DNA of 64,000 nt, taken from assembly GCF_027579695.1 (NCBI RefSeq), contig NC_083571.1, positions 51,620,797-51,684,796 of the forward strand. The letters run 5' to 3'. Position numbers and translations under genes: made by a program. Below are positions 20,749-31,730 of the stretch, one piece after another. Source of the stretch: Neoarius graeffei (taxonomy: Eukaryota > Chordata > Actinopteri > Siluriformes > Ariidae). Each line of letters starts with the position of its first letter. Within the stretch, counting starts at the first letter, position 1. Below the pieces are notes generated by a model that had not been told where the DNA came from, did not search any database, and saw nothing but the letters and a program-made list of their open reading frames with translations.

Positions 20749-21100
20749 ATAACTATTCCAGTAATGCTTTGTGCTGTCAGGTGTATGTATTTATGTTAAT
20801 GATCAGCTATTTAAAAGTGATGTCACTGTCCCTTTAAAGACCCAAAAGTGTTTTGTTTTGTCCTCATAAGTCACACATTTGTCAAAAAGAGAACTGTCGG
20901 CATAAACCACAATACGATTGGGGTGCTGTGTATGAAGTTGTGTAGCTTGTACGTGAATGCTGAAGTGACCAAAATTTTTTTCAGATTTTTTGCAGTGTTT
21001 TAATCCAACTCCCAATTGCTCTAGGACCTCAGGAAAGGGTAGTCCATGTAAACCACCACCGGGCCTGTGCAGAGAAAAAGTCCGTTTAATCCATATAAAC

Positions 21101-21154
<54 letters not shown>

Positions 21155-21571
21155 ATTTCCAAAGAGGAATCAGTTCCGCGAATCTTGTGTGTATTGACTC
21201 CAAAGAGTTCAGTTCCTCAAACAAGTGTGTGCGTACTGATTCCAAAATTTCAGTTCCTTGAACATGGACAGGATGTACTCTTATGACTATTCTACCTGTT
21301 GTAGAGTCAACAGTATGGATACGCTTATCTGATATCTTGATGAACGAATCAACAAGTCAGGTTCCTTCTCTGGGACAGATGGCATGGTTGGCCACACCTC
21401 TTCCACGATCGTCTGGTCTCACTGGGCTGGGCTCACCATCTTGGATCCAAATTCTATCTAGTCATTCAAAAAACCAATCAGAGTTCCAATGACTGAAAAA
21501 CTCAACAAAACTGCTTCACCTTCATGCTCACAGCTGAATTTCTGGCAGAGGGTAAACTGAGAAGTACAGCG
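20749..21571. other. Non-coding DNA with a GT microsatellite
   Basis: Contains a (GT)n run at about 21101-21151. I see no gene or assignable repeat in the rest. Confidence 0.6.
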
Positions 21572-21581
21572 AAATGAAAAT

Positions 21582-21740
21582 CTCATCTCATTATCTCTAG
21601 CCGCTTTATCCTTCTACAGGGTCACAGGCAAGCTGGAGCCTATCCCAGCTGACTACGGGCGAAAGGCGGGGTACACCCTGGACAAGTCGCCAGGTCATCA
21701 CAGGGCTGACACATAGACACAGACAACCATTCACACTCAC
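21582..21740 (-). repeat. 5'-truncated SINE
   Basis: Tail half of the tRNA-derived SINE flanked by a perfect 10-bp duplication AAATGAAAAT (21572-21581 and 21741-21750). Truncation at the head with an intact duplication is typical of target-primed insertion. Confidence 0.85.
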
Positions 21741-21769
21741 AAATGAAAATAATAATTTAATTTATGTTC

Positions 21770-22162
21770 TTTATACTTTCATTCCAGAAACCAGGAGCTG
21801 ATTAAAGGCATGTTCACGGGAAAAAAGATTCAAGTGGAAGAGAGAGTGCAGAGGAAGCGCATACTTGAAAGATGCTCTACTCTGAGATGCATAATGTGCC
21901 CTCTATAGGAAGTTGCATACCACTACATCTATATTAGTTGCCCTATTGTCATAGGGGTTACAGAATTCACAGAACTGATGATGGTAACAATACCAAAGGT
22001 GAGGAATACCCTAGAATCCAAAAAGAATAGAACGATGGCATTAATTGTACATGCATCTAAGATCATGTTGCGTATATTGAAAAGAAGGGCAGAAACAAAA
22101 GCAATGAGTTACATCGGGATGACAGTTTGGGTTCAAGAAAGGATGTGGGACTTGAGAAGTAA
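21770..22162 (+). pseudogene. LINE reverse transcriptase, N-terminal part (RTE/CFDP2-type)
   Basis: The stretch ending NRTMALIVHASKIMLRILKR resembles the RT finger region of the fish LINE often annotated as craniofacial development protein 2-like. It is broken by many stops upstream. It continues beyond the Gmr1 insertion at 28663, where the palm domain resumes. Confidence 0.65.
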
Positions 22163-22167
22163 TAGGT

Positions 22168-22273
22168 TGTAGCAGTTCATAGGGGTGGAGCACAGAAAAG
22201 ACGGCAGGCCAGAATTAAGTTCCAGAAGAATACTCTTTATTTAGTACTTTTCAGTAACGATATTCACTCTCAG

Positions 22274-22312
<39 letters not shown>

Positions 22313-22494
22313 TCGTCAGGTCAGGGAGAGAGCTTCCTTCCTCTGCTCTCTCTCTCCTTATATAGGGCGCGGTCACTGGGGAAGAGACACAAACATAGAT
22401 TAACCAACATCAGGTGCAGTGATTCTGCCACTTACCTTCCCTGACTCCGCCCTCCGGTCACAGACCGATGCTTGACCACGCCCCCGCTGCCACA
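22168..22494 (-). repeat. 3' LTR of the Gmr1-like element
   Basis: 327 bp, starting TGTAGCAGTTCATAGG on the + strand and ending GCTGCCACA. It contains a CA microsatellite, AATACTCTTTATTTA-like sequence and a TATATAGGGCG core-promoter-like box read on the - strand. A purine-rich tract lies just upstream on the - strand. Confidence 0.85.
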
Positions 22495-24083
22495 TACCCC
22501 CACCGCCCGACTCAGGCCGGGCAGCTGTCCGGCCTGCAGCTGAATCCCCCCCCAAAACCCCCGATGGGAGAGGAAGTCCACCACAACCATCTGCGCCCCT
22601 GGCCTGTGGACCACTTTGAAGTTAAAGGGCTGGAGTGCCAGATACCAACGGGTGATCCACGCATTGGCATCCTTCATGCGGTGGAGCCACTGGAGGGGCG
22701 CGTGGTCCGAACAGAGGGTGAAAGAGCACCCCAGGAGGTAGTAGTGGAGGGCGAGGACCACCCACTTGATCGCCAGGCACTCCTTTTCGATGCTGCTGTA
22801 GCACCCCTCACGCACCTACAGCTTCCTGCTTATGTACAGGACGGGGCAGTCCTACACCTCCTGGGACAGAACGGCCCCCAGCCCTCTGTCCAACGCGTCC
22901 GTCTGCAATGTAAAGGGGAGAGAAAAGTCAGGGGAGTGTAACAGTGGCCCCCCGCACAGTGCAGCCTTCTCCTCAGAGAAAGCCCACTGGCATTGCTCCG
23001 TCCACTGGACCGGATCTGGTGCCCCCTTTTTAGTCAGATCAGTCAGCGGGCTGGTGACATCCGAATAATTAGGTATAAACCTACGATAGTAGCCAGCCAG
23101 CCCCAGGAACTGTTTCACCCCCTTTTTGGTCTTGGGCCTTGGGCAGGCCGCAATTGCTGCTGTCTTGTTAATTTGGGGACGCACCTGCCCGTTGCCCAAG
23201 TGGAAGCCCAGATACCGTACTTCCATCCACCCAATAGCACACTTCTTTGGGTTGGCTGTGAGACCCGCCTGTCTCCGCGACCTAAGGATGGCCCTCAGGT
23301 GTTGCAGGTGCCGCTGCCAGTCATTACTATAAATAATAATGTCGTCTAGGTACACGGCGGCATAGGTGGCGTGGGGGTGGAGGACCCTTTCCATCAGTCA
23401 CTGAAATGTAGCGGGCGCCCCAAACAGCCCAAAAGGAAGTGTGACAAACTGGTGTAAGCTGAACGGTGTGGAAAAGGCCATTTTTTTTCTTGGGATAATG
23501 GAGTCAAGGGGATCTGCCAATAACCCTTTGTCAAATCCAGTGTTGAGTAAAAGCAAGCCGTGCCTAGTTGATCAAGCAACTCATCAATACGAGGCATTGG
23601 GTACGTGTCGAATTTAGACACCGCGTTGACTTTTCTATAGTCCACACAGAACCGGACCGACCCGTCGATCTTGGGTACCAAGACCACCGGGCTGCTCCAG
23701 TCACTGTGGGACTCCTCGACGATGCCCCTTTCGAGAATGGCCTTGAGTTCTTCCCGAACCACTTTTTTCTTGTCTTCAGGTAACCTGTAAGGATGGCTGC
23801 GCACTACCACCCCCGGGGGCATCTCAGTGTGGTGCTCTATGAGGTCGGTGCGGCCGGGCAGGGGTGAGAACATGTCCGAAAACTCGGTCTGCAACTGGGC
23901 GACCTCCACAAGTTGGGTCGGGGAGAGGTGGTCTCCACAGGGGACCGGAGAGGTACGCGATGCCAGTGTTCCCTTTTGAATCTCCGGCCCCAGCTCTGCC
24001 TTCTCCGGAACCACTGACACCAACGCCATGGGGACCTCCTCGTTCCAGAGTTTGATCAGATTGAGGTGGTAAATCTGTAGCAC
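22432..24083 (-). pseudogene. Gmr1-like reverse transcriptase and RNase H
   Basis: On the - strand the RT begins after an integrase-to-RT linker and shows VPKIDGSVRFCVDYRKVN, STLDLTKGYWQIPL, then in another frame YLDDIIIY (catalytic YLDD) and FLGLAGYYRRFI, followed by RNase H pieces such as CSDHAPLQWLH. Frameshifts near 23400-23470 and 22815-22850 break it. The protein would copy the element RNA and degrade the template. Confidence 0.85.
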
Positions 24084-24678
24084 CCCACCCCGTCCCTTCG
24101 CCTCACCTTGTAGTCAACGTCCCCGACTCACCGTGTGACCTCAAAGGGTCCTTGCCACTTGGCGATTAATTTGGAGCTCGATGTGGGCAACAGTACAAGA
24201 ACTTTATCTCCCGGTGCGAACTCCCTAAGGCGCGTACCCCTGTCGTACAGGCGGGTTTGTCGTTCTTGGGCCTGCCGCAAATTCTCCTGGGTTAGGTGTG
24301 TGAGTGTGTGGAGTTTTGCGCGCAGGTCCATAACATATTGAATTTGATTTTTACTGGGTGAAGGTCCCTCCTCCCAATTTTCTTGCAGCACATCTAGAAT
24401 GCTGCGCGGCTTACGCCCATATAACAATTCAAATGGGGAGAACCCTGTAGAGGCTTGGGGGACCTCTCGCACTGCAAATAACAAGGGTTCGAGACATTTA
24501 TCCTAATTACGTGCATACTCACTTATGAATTTTTTTATTATATTCTTGAGGGTGCGATTGAACTGTTCAACTAAACCGTCCGTTTGTGGGTGATAAACGC
24601 TGGTGCAGATCGGCTTAATAACCCATACAGTTCATTCAGTGAACGTGACATAAACGAGGTGCCTTGGTCAGTCAGAAT

Positions 24679-25500
24679 TAGAGGTCTGCGCGGGACAGAA
24701 TTTTCAGTCCCGCTCCCACCCGCGCCTGCCATATTTTGTCCCGCTCCCACCCACAAATCCCGCATGATGCAGACGTTCGCGTTGTTTCTCATGAAAGTTC
24801 TTGTCATTGGCTTGGGGAATTAAACATGCTGAGCTTAGCTGAGCTCTCCACTGACCGATCCTTCACCTAGCGCACGTAGCGAGGGTGCGCGTTGCCAGGC
24901 GGCATGCGCAGCTGAGGCTTTACAGAGATACCCAACACACCTACCAAAATCTACAGTGGATATTAAGAGTATTGTACATTGCACATAGCTTATGTCACTC
25001 CTCACGTTTACATTCTAGGAAATACAAGTAGGCCTATAAGAAATTAATATAATTTAAAGACACAGCATGATGGTGCCCTGCCCCCTACTTTCTTTTTAAA
25101 GCAGCACTTACTTCTGAAGCACTATGAGCTTCACTAGAGGAGCTCTGCTCTTCTGCCATGATCGGAGATCTCAAACACGGAAGAGCGGAAAGGAATCAGA
25201 AACGTACGCGAGATTAGACCACATCCGCAAATTTAGGCATCTTAAAATGTTTTTATTAATGCCAAATAAAATATCCAGCACAAATTATATATGATAGACT
25301 GGCAGCGGGGGCATGGCCAAGCAGCAGTCTGTGAATGGAGGGCGGGGTCGGGGAAGGTAAGTGGCGAGGTCATTACACCTGATGTCAATTTGTGTGTGTG
25401 TGTGTGTGTGTGTGTTGCAGGGATGGAGTATAAAGGGAGGGGGAGAGGAGAGAAGAAGCTCTCCCTGACCACAACACTTGTGTGAGTGAGTGAGATAGAG

Positions 25501-25562
<62 letters not shown>

Positions 25563-26103
25563 CTGAAAAGCCGAATAAAGTGCGTGTGTGTAAACGCAAA
25601 CTCTCGCCTACCGTGCTTCTGTGCTCCACCCACACCGGGGTTTACTACAGTGGTGCTGAAACCGGGGACTGTAGTAAACCCCGGTGTGGGTGGAGCACAG
25701 AAGCACGGCAGGCGAGAGTTTGTGTTTACACACACGCACTTTATTCGGCTTTTCAGCTTTCTCTCTCTCACGCAAGTGTTGTGGTCGGGGAGAGCTTCTT
25801 CTCTCCTCTCCCCCTCCCTTTATACTCCATCCCTGCAACAAACACACATACAAATTGACATCAGGTGTAATGACCTAGCCACTTACCTTCCCCGACCCCA
25901 CCCTCCATTCACAGACTGCTGCTTGGCCACGCCCCCGCTTCCACATACACATAAATTAATAATTTATAAATTTTATTTTAAACACGTTTTTAGTTAGTGG
26001 GACTGCAGCTTATCACCACTCCCGCATTGTGCACTCCCCCTCCCGCCCGCGCCCACAATGAGCTTTCAAAATTTGTCCCGTGCCGTGGGACTCCCGGGCT
26101 CTA
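24679..26103. mobile_element. Non-autonomous hAT inside the integrase, carrying an inverted LTR pair
   Basis: The 8-bp duplication GTCAGAAT (24671-24678 and 26104-26111) flanks ends TAGAGGTCTGCGCGGGAC and GTGGGACTCCCGGGCTCTA. There is no transposase frame. Its middle is occupied by a foreign palindrome of gypsy-type LTRs (25297-25945). Confidence 0.85.
25297..25945. repeat. Head-to-head inverted LTR pair joined across a primer-binding site
   Basis: LTR copy one (about 25297-25649, + orientation) has TATA-like GTATAAAGGG, AATAAAGTGC and ends TTTACTACA. Then 20 nt (25650-25669) hold the 18-nt primer-binding-site candidate TGGTGCTGAAACCGGGGA. LTR copy two (25670-25945) is the same LTR inverted. 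Copy one has expanded GT (about 25391-25416) and GAAA (25501-25562) runs; copy two lacks them. No gag or pol is present. The two LTRs are very similar elsewhere, so the structure arose as one event or from one source. Confidence 0.8.
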
Positions 26104-26570
26104 GTCAGAATCTCTTTCGGGATTCAAACTCGGGAGATGATGCAGAAGAGCACTTCCGCAATACTGCGTGCTGAGATATTGCGAAGAGGCACTGCTTCTG
26201 GGTAGCGCGTTGCATAGTCCACCAGAACTAAAATAAAGCGGTACCCTCGTGTTGACCGATCTAATGGCCCAACGAGATCCATCCCAATTCTTTCGAACGG
26301 GGTCTCGATTAATGGGAGAGGGCGCAAAGGCGCTTTTGGAATGGCCGCTGGATTTACTAACTGGCATTCGCGGCACGCCGTACACCATCTACGGACATCG
26401 CCGCAAATCCTTGGCCAATAGAACCGGGCCATTCGTCGGGCTAGTGTCTTATCCTGCCCTAAGTGTCCAGCCATGGGATTAAAGTGCACCGCCTGGAATA
26501 CCAACTCCTGGCGGCTCTTTGGAATCAAAAGCTGCGTGACTTGCTCTTTAGTCTGAGTGTCCTGCGTCAC

Positions 26571-26980
26571 TCAGTATAACCTATCCTTCATAATAGAAAA
26601 ATAGAGGAAGGACGGGGTGGCGTTTGGCTGGAGCATTTGACCATCGATTACTCTCACTTGGTCAAACGCATGCCGCAGAGACTTGTCTCGCGATTGCTCT
26701 AACGGAAAATCCACAAGGAATTCCCTGAGAGAGGGAGGAGGAGCCTGCTGCTCCTCACTCTGATGCAAAGATGACATAGACGGCTCTGTGACAGCTGCTC
26801 CCGCCAAAGCGACACCGGGACCTCCCCCTGCTAAACTACGGCAGGACCTACTCTTCACTAAATGGCTCATTAACTCCCCGAATCCCGGCCAATCAGTCCC
26901 CAAAATTATCGAGTGGGTGAGGCGAGAATTAACCGCTGCCTTTACTCAAGTTTTCCCCTCGAAAAATAATGTGGACCGAC
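26571..26980 (-). pseudogene. Gmr1-like region between protease and integrase
   Basis: Open on the - strand from about 26903 down to 26571, reading LGTDWPGFGELMSH near the start and ending MKDRLY just before the integrase zinc domain. Likely the protease C-terminal extension and linker. No catalytic motif seen. Confidence 0.6.
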
Positions 26981-27160
26981 ACCAAGTCAAGTCAACTTTA
27001 TTGTCAAATATGCTATACATGCTCGACATACAGCACACATGAAATTTCAGTCCTCTCTGACCCACGGTGCAAACAGGCAATGCAATAAATAAAAATAGAA
27101 TAATTGAAAAAAACAAACAAAATAAACAGTATAAACACTCTAGATAGGAACAGGTAAGTG
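26981..27160 (-). repeat. 3'-end fragment of an L2-like LINE
   Basis: Contains ACTTTATTGTCAAATATG and GACCCACGGTGCA, similar in order to the 3' end of the LINE at 46369 onward. It interrupts the protease frame of the Gmr1-like element. Boundaries are approximate. Confidence 0.5.
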
Positions 27161-28305
27161 TAGCTGTGAACATCCCCGTGCACACACAACACCTTCACCC
27201 CCTGTGCTCCCCCCAATGCCTCGTCTTGCACCAGGCTTTGGTGAATTGAGGTCTGATTACAGCCAGAGTCCATCAAAGCCTGATACGTATCCCCTTGGAT
27301 ACTCACCAGTATGTGATACGCTCCAGCCCGATTGAGGGCGGCTTCTGGCGCGTCGGGGAGCCGAACCACCGCGCCCACTTCTATCGCCGAGCACTGCTGT
27401 TGGAGGTGGCCCGGCAACCCCGCAGCGCCAGCAAACTGGCCCGGGCTTCCTCTCTGCACCGGCGCTCCGGGGCTCACTCACCTGGGGGGGGGAGACAGAC
27501 ACAGAAGGGAAAAATGGGCCGGCACCGCGGGTGGGGCCGGCCCCCGCCTCCGCGGTGGGGGAATGGGGCGAGGACAGAGGGGGAGAGAGAGAGAAGAGGG
27601 AAGAAGTGGATGTCCGCTGTCCTGCCGTCGGAACAGCCGCCAAATGGTCCTCCGACAACTCAGCGGCCTGATCCAGCAACGCCGGGCGGTGGCACTGGAC
27701 CCACTCCGCGGTTCCCTCTGGTTAGCGGGCAATGAACTGCTTCAGTACCACCTGATCAATGATCCCCTTGGCATCGCGGTTGTCAGCCCTCAACCACCGC
27801 CAGCAGGGGTCCCGGAGCTGCTGGCCAAATGCGAACTGCCGGCTGACTTCCTCCAGACACAGAGCGCGGAAGCACTGTTGCTGTTGTTCAGGGGTGCGCC
27901 CCACCCACTGGAGGACGACCCGGCGAAGGTCCGCGTAGACCAGTCGGCGGGTAGCTGTAGCACGGCCAGCTGCGCCTCGCCCATTAGCAGGGGGAGGAGG
28001 CATGCCGCGCGCTGTTCCACCGGCCAGTCCGAGGCCTCTGCTGCCTGTTCAAAGAGCGTGAGGAAGGCCTCAGGGTCGTCATGCGGGCCCATCTTAGTGA
28101 GGGTGAGGGGAGAAGGGCCTGTGGAGGTGGTGGACCCCGCCGACGCGAGGAGGTGCTGGAATGCCTGTCGGTCTTCCTGCTGCGCAAGCACCAGGGCCTC
28201 GAACTGGTGCTCCTGCTCCTTTCGGAGGGTGACTAGCACCGGGTGCTGGCTCTGCTGGGCTGTGGCGAGGGCGTGGACCAGGTCCGCGAAGGGGGATGAC
28301 TCCAC
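27013..28305 (-). pseudogene. Gmr1-like gag and protease
   Basis: On the - strand gag opens MESSPFADLVHALATAQQ, contains a capsid-like block with DDPEAFLTLFEQAAEAS, frameshifts near 27960, and continues with VVLQWVGRTPEQQQQCFRA and RPALLDQAAEL. A zinc knuckle (CWRCG then GHLQQQC in the next frame) leads to the protease with the active-site triad DSGCNQTS. A stop at about 27721 and further frameshifts make it non-functional. Confidence 0.85.
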
Positions 28306-28332
28306 GGGGCTGTTCTTTTTCCTGTGCTCGAA

Positions 28333-28350
28333 TCCCGGGTTTCAGCACCA
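28333..28350 (-). promoter_or_regulatory. Primer-binding site of the Gmr1-like element
   Basis: Read on the - strand, TGGTGCTGAAACCCGGGA starts one base after the 5' LTR. It differs by one base from the 18-nt site between the inverted LTRs at 25651-25668. The tRNA is not identified. Confidence 0.7.
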
Positions 28351-28351
28351 C

Positions 28352-28657
28352 TGTAGCAGTTCGTAGGGGGGGATGCACAGAAAAGACGGCAGGCCAGAAT
28401 TAAGTTCCACAAGAAAACTCTCTTTATTTAGTACTTTTCAGTAACTATATTCACTCTCTCAGCTGCACACACGAGTCGTCAGGTCAGGGAGAGAGCTTCC
28501 TTCCTCTGCTCTCTCTCTCCTTATATAGGGCGCGGTCACTGGGGAAGAGACACAAACATAGATTAACCAACATCAGGTGCAGTGATTCTGCCACTTATCT
28601 TCCCTGCCTCCGCCCTCTGGTCACAGACCGACGCTTGACCACGCCCCCGCTACCACA
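28352..28657 (-). repeat. 5' LTR of the Gmr1-like element
   Basis: 306 bp, the partner of 22168-22494, lacking most of the CA microsatellite. The same TATATAGGGCG box and terminal TG/CA are present. Confidence 0.88.
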
Positions 28658-28662
28658 TAGGT

Positions 28663-29770
28663 ATTATGAGAAGAGTATGTGAAAGATCATCAGAACATGA
28701 CAATGACATCTATGCTTTGTTGATTTTGAAAAAGCTTTCGACAGAGTGAACTGGGTCCAAATGATGGAAGTATTAAAAAGAAATTGGGATTGACTGGAAG
28801 GATAGACAGATGATCATGAAACTATCCCTTGACCAGAGTGCAAGAATAAAAGTGGGAGGAGAAGTATCACAACCACGCAGTGTAAGCTGAGGAGTGAGAC
28901 AGGGCTGCTTGTTGTGACCATTGTTATTTTCAATTGATGCTTAAACAAAAAGATGGAACGAGTTACTTGAAAAGTTGAAAATGAGTTTGATGGAATTAAG
29001 GTAGGTGGCAGAGTACTAACAGATGTGAGATTTGCTGATGAGCAGGCAATGTTAGCAACATCAGAAGAGGGGTTACAAAGAATCATGAATGCATTAATGA
29101 TGTGGCCAACAGATGGGGCATGAAGATTAACATCAAGAAAACAAACGGAATGAATGTGTCGAGACAGTGGTGGCACACTGAACACCTACATAGAGAGAGA
29201 GAAAGTGGAACAAGCAAGTTCAAATATGTAGGAGCACTAATGACAGATGATGGAAAATGTGAAGAAGAAATCAGCAAGAATTGCCATGGCAAATAATGCA
29301 TTTACAAAGAGAAAGGAACAACTAACTAAAGGTCTGAGTATGAAGTTAAAGAAAAGAATGGTAAAAACACTAGTGTGGAGTGTATTACTGTATGGTGCAG
29401 AGACTTGGCCCTTGAGGAAAGCAGATATCAAACAGCTGAAGGCTTTTGAAATGTGGGTTTGGAGATGAATGGGGAAATCAGCTAGAAGACCAATGAGGAG
29501 GTGCTACATATGGTAGATGAAAAGAGAACTATGTGAGAATAAGTAGAAAGAAAAACTGGGTGGGACATATCCTAAGAGGAAACGGACTATTAAAAAAAAA
29601 AAAGTGATTGAAGGTAGAACGACAGGCAAAAATCCCAGAGGAGAGAAAAGACTTAGAATGCTGGATGTGATAAAGGAAAACATCTACAGTGAAATGAAAA
29701 GGAAGGCAGAAGATAGAAAAGGATGGAGAGAATGGATGCCATGGACCTGCCATCAGGCATAACGCTAAAG
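28663..29770 (+). pseudogene. LINE reverse transcriptase, palm to C-terminus (RTE/CFDP2-type)
   Basis: Across several frames one can read LDFEKAFDRVNW, GVRQGC, an FADE-like catalytic remnant, INIKKTN, WSVLLYGAETWPLRKADIKQ and a C-terminal block ending MPWTCHQA. Many stops and frameshifts. It is the continuation of 21770-22162, separated by the Gmr1 insertion. Confidence 0.75.
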
Positions 29771-30849
29771 AAGAAGACATGCATGGCCAGTGTATGGGAA
29801 TAGTCATGTGAAATGCGTTTTCAGGTATGTTATTATGGATGAAGATTATTTCTAGTACAAAGCTAAAATACTCATCTGGACAGAGATCCTTTTCATTTTA
29901 AAATGCCATTTTAATTAAAGCATATGGACATAACCTATGTGTTTTCCTCCTAACCTTACTTGTCAGAATCACAAACATGGTCATTTGTAGCTTTGAGATC
30001 TAAGATCTTGTTTAAAATAAGGGGGGGGGGGGGCTGTCATAAAGATATAACTATAACTGGTTATGGGATTATGGGACTACTTCAGAACAAGTGTAACAGT
30101 TCTGGACAAAAGCATATGTGATTCAAAAGCATTGCTTCAGACCTGAACTGTTGCCGTTTTTGTTTGTTTGTTTGTTTGTTTGTTTGTTTGTTTTTTGTTT
30201 TGCTTTTTTACCAAAGATACAATTTTTTAATGTTGCTCACATACCTCAGTGGAAATCATTATATGGTGTGGAATATGTCATAGGATAATCCACTACTTTC
30301 TTCTTGAACATGTTTAACTGCCTCTGGGTGATCTGTACTGTAAAAAAGCAATACAGCTTCCATCTTCTATCATTGTGGGTGCAAAACCAGCAATGTAACT
30401 GAGAAATCATTAAATAGCTGTACTTATTCTTGTGAACAAGAAATGAATCACTGTTATAACTCAGTCTTACAAGATGATTTATCATCAGGCTGTGACATTA
30501 AAAGGAAATGAGAACACAAGTAAATGGACAGGATAAATAACCAAAACAAATGAGTGTCTCATCAGCCTGTGATATCACACCTTCTAGTCAGCAGAGGTCA
30601 CTCTTACCTTAGTATGAAGTGAGATGAGTATGAATGATGGCCTGCACTCATCCCTCCACCTGTCCTGCAGCTGCAGGGTTCTTCTTTGTGGGAAAAAAGG
30701 ACAGAGACTGCAGTAACAGTGAAGTACAGGTATCGATGGCCAGTGGTTCCATCAGCTCTCGAACAGATAAGAAGTGCTATCTTTGTAAAGTTACACATAG
30801 GAGGTTCATATAAAACATCTCAGAGAGGAATGAGTGAGAGCCTTCATTC
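29771..30849. other. Non-coding DNA with simple repeats
   Basis: A G run (about 30021-30033) and a (TTTG)n run (about 30160-30195). No gene seen. Confidence 0.6.
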
Positions 30850-31310
30850 CTACTTTCAGGCACTATGAATGTCAAGCAATGTCTCATGTTCTGACCAATG
30901 CCCCTTCCATCATCCAGGCTTTTGTGAATTCCTGAATGACCTTGGCATGACATATGATTTTATGGTCATCTTGTCCATTGAGCAAGAATACACAAATCAT
31001 GTATCAGAGAGGAGAAATGTGAATTTTCCACGCTTCAGTGAGTGGAGCTCAACCAAACAAAGGAAGAAGCAGTAATTGCATGGCCACAACCTGAAAAATG
31101 TTTTTGTTTTGATCATCACTGATAACAGAAACCTTGAATGCATTAAATTATTAAAGACACTAAATCCAAGAATCATGAATCTGAATGTCTTCATTAACTC
31201 AAGCTGGGGTCCAAGAACACCAAAACTGATGCCTTGTTGAGACTCCATAATGGCCCCAAACGACACCGAGCTGAACAAACAAAGAGGCTGTGCCCGAATA
31301 AGCATACCTA
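30850..31310 (+). pseudogene. Gypsy RT/RNase H relic
   Basis: Fragments in different frames resemble fish gypsy pol: LTNAPSIIQAFVNS (the RT motif before YLDD) and ITDNRNLECIKLLKTLNPR (the RNase H TDHKNLEYI region). Stops and gaps are frequent. An old relic. Confidence 0.5.
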
Positions 31311-31440
31311 CATACTATTAGCACGTAAAAAGCAGAATGAAGGGTGTCTTAATATCCAGTAGGCATTTAATAGTAGCTGAATGGTACCTGGATGATCCAT
31401 GACATCCACAGTATGCAAATGTACCACACTATGCTATAGC

Positions 31441-31580
31441 ATCCATCTATTCATCCATTAGCCATAACTGCTTATTCTGTGCAGGGTCACAGGCAAGCTG
31501 GAGCCTATCCCAAGTGACTATGGGTGAGAGGTAGGGTACACCCTAGACAAATCACTAGCTCATCGCAGATATGCTATAGC
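31441..31580 (-). repeat. Old SINE fragment
   Basis: GGGTCACAGGCAAGCTGGAG and following bases match the SINE body with several differences. Confidence 0.7.
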
Positions 31581-31662
31581 ATGCTATCCCATCTTCCAGC
31601 TGGAGCCTCTGAATAATGAAAGAAAAATTCCACTCGTAAAAATAATGCATCAGGAATTGTTT

Positions 31663-31663
<1 letters not shown>

Positions 31664-31725
<62 letters not shown>
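31664..31725. repeat. CA microsatellite
   Basis: Long uninterrupted (CA)n. Confidence 0.95.

Positions 31726-31730
<5 letters not shown>

Larger units (their letters stand above)
24121..26570 (-). pseudogene. Gmr1-like integrase, split by a hAT insertion
   Basis: The - strand reads an HHCC zinc domain (HFNPMAGHLGQDK and CTACREC), GMDLVGPL with the first catalytic Asp, LTDQGTSF with the second, VEQFNRTLK with the Glu, and a chromoviral-like C-terminal segment ending KWQGPFEVTR. A 1425-bp hAT (24679-26103) separates the two catalytic aspartates. The C-terminus runs directly into the RT region, which proves the order integrase then RT. Confidence 0.88.
22168..28657 (-). mobile_element. Gmr1-like Ty3/gypsy LTR retrotransposon
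   Basis: Two LTRs (22168-22494 and 28352-28657), both TG...CA, flanked by the 5-bp duplication TAGGT (22163-22167 and 28658-28662). Reading the - strand, the order is LTR, primer-binding site, gag with zinc knuckle, protease, integrase, reverse transcriptase, RNase H, LTR. Integrase before RT is the order of the Gmr1 group, not of ordinary gypsy. The LTRs are similar but differ in the CA-repeat length and several bases. All coding parts carry stops or frameshifts, and two other elements are inserted, so the copy is inactive. It split the LINE at 21.8/28.7 kb. Confidence 0.9.

Noticed and set aside
25242-25878. Several open frames with FLSFF and THTHTH runs
   Set aside because: Translations of GAAA and CA runs in the inverted LTRs.
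27332-28366. 344-codon + strand open frame
   Set aside because: Antisense shadow of the GC-rich Gmr1-like gag.
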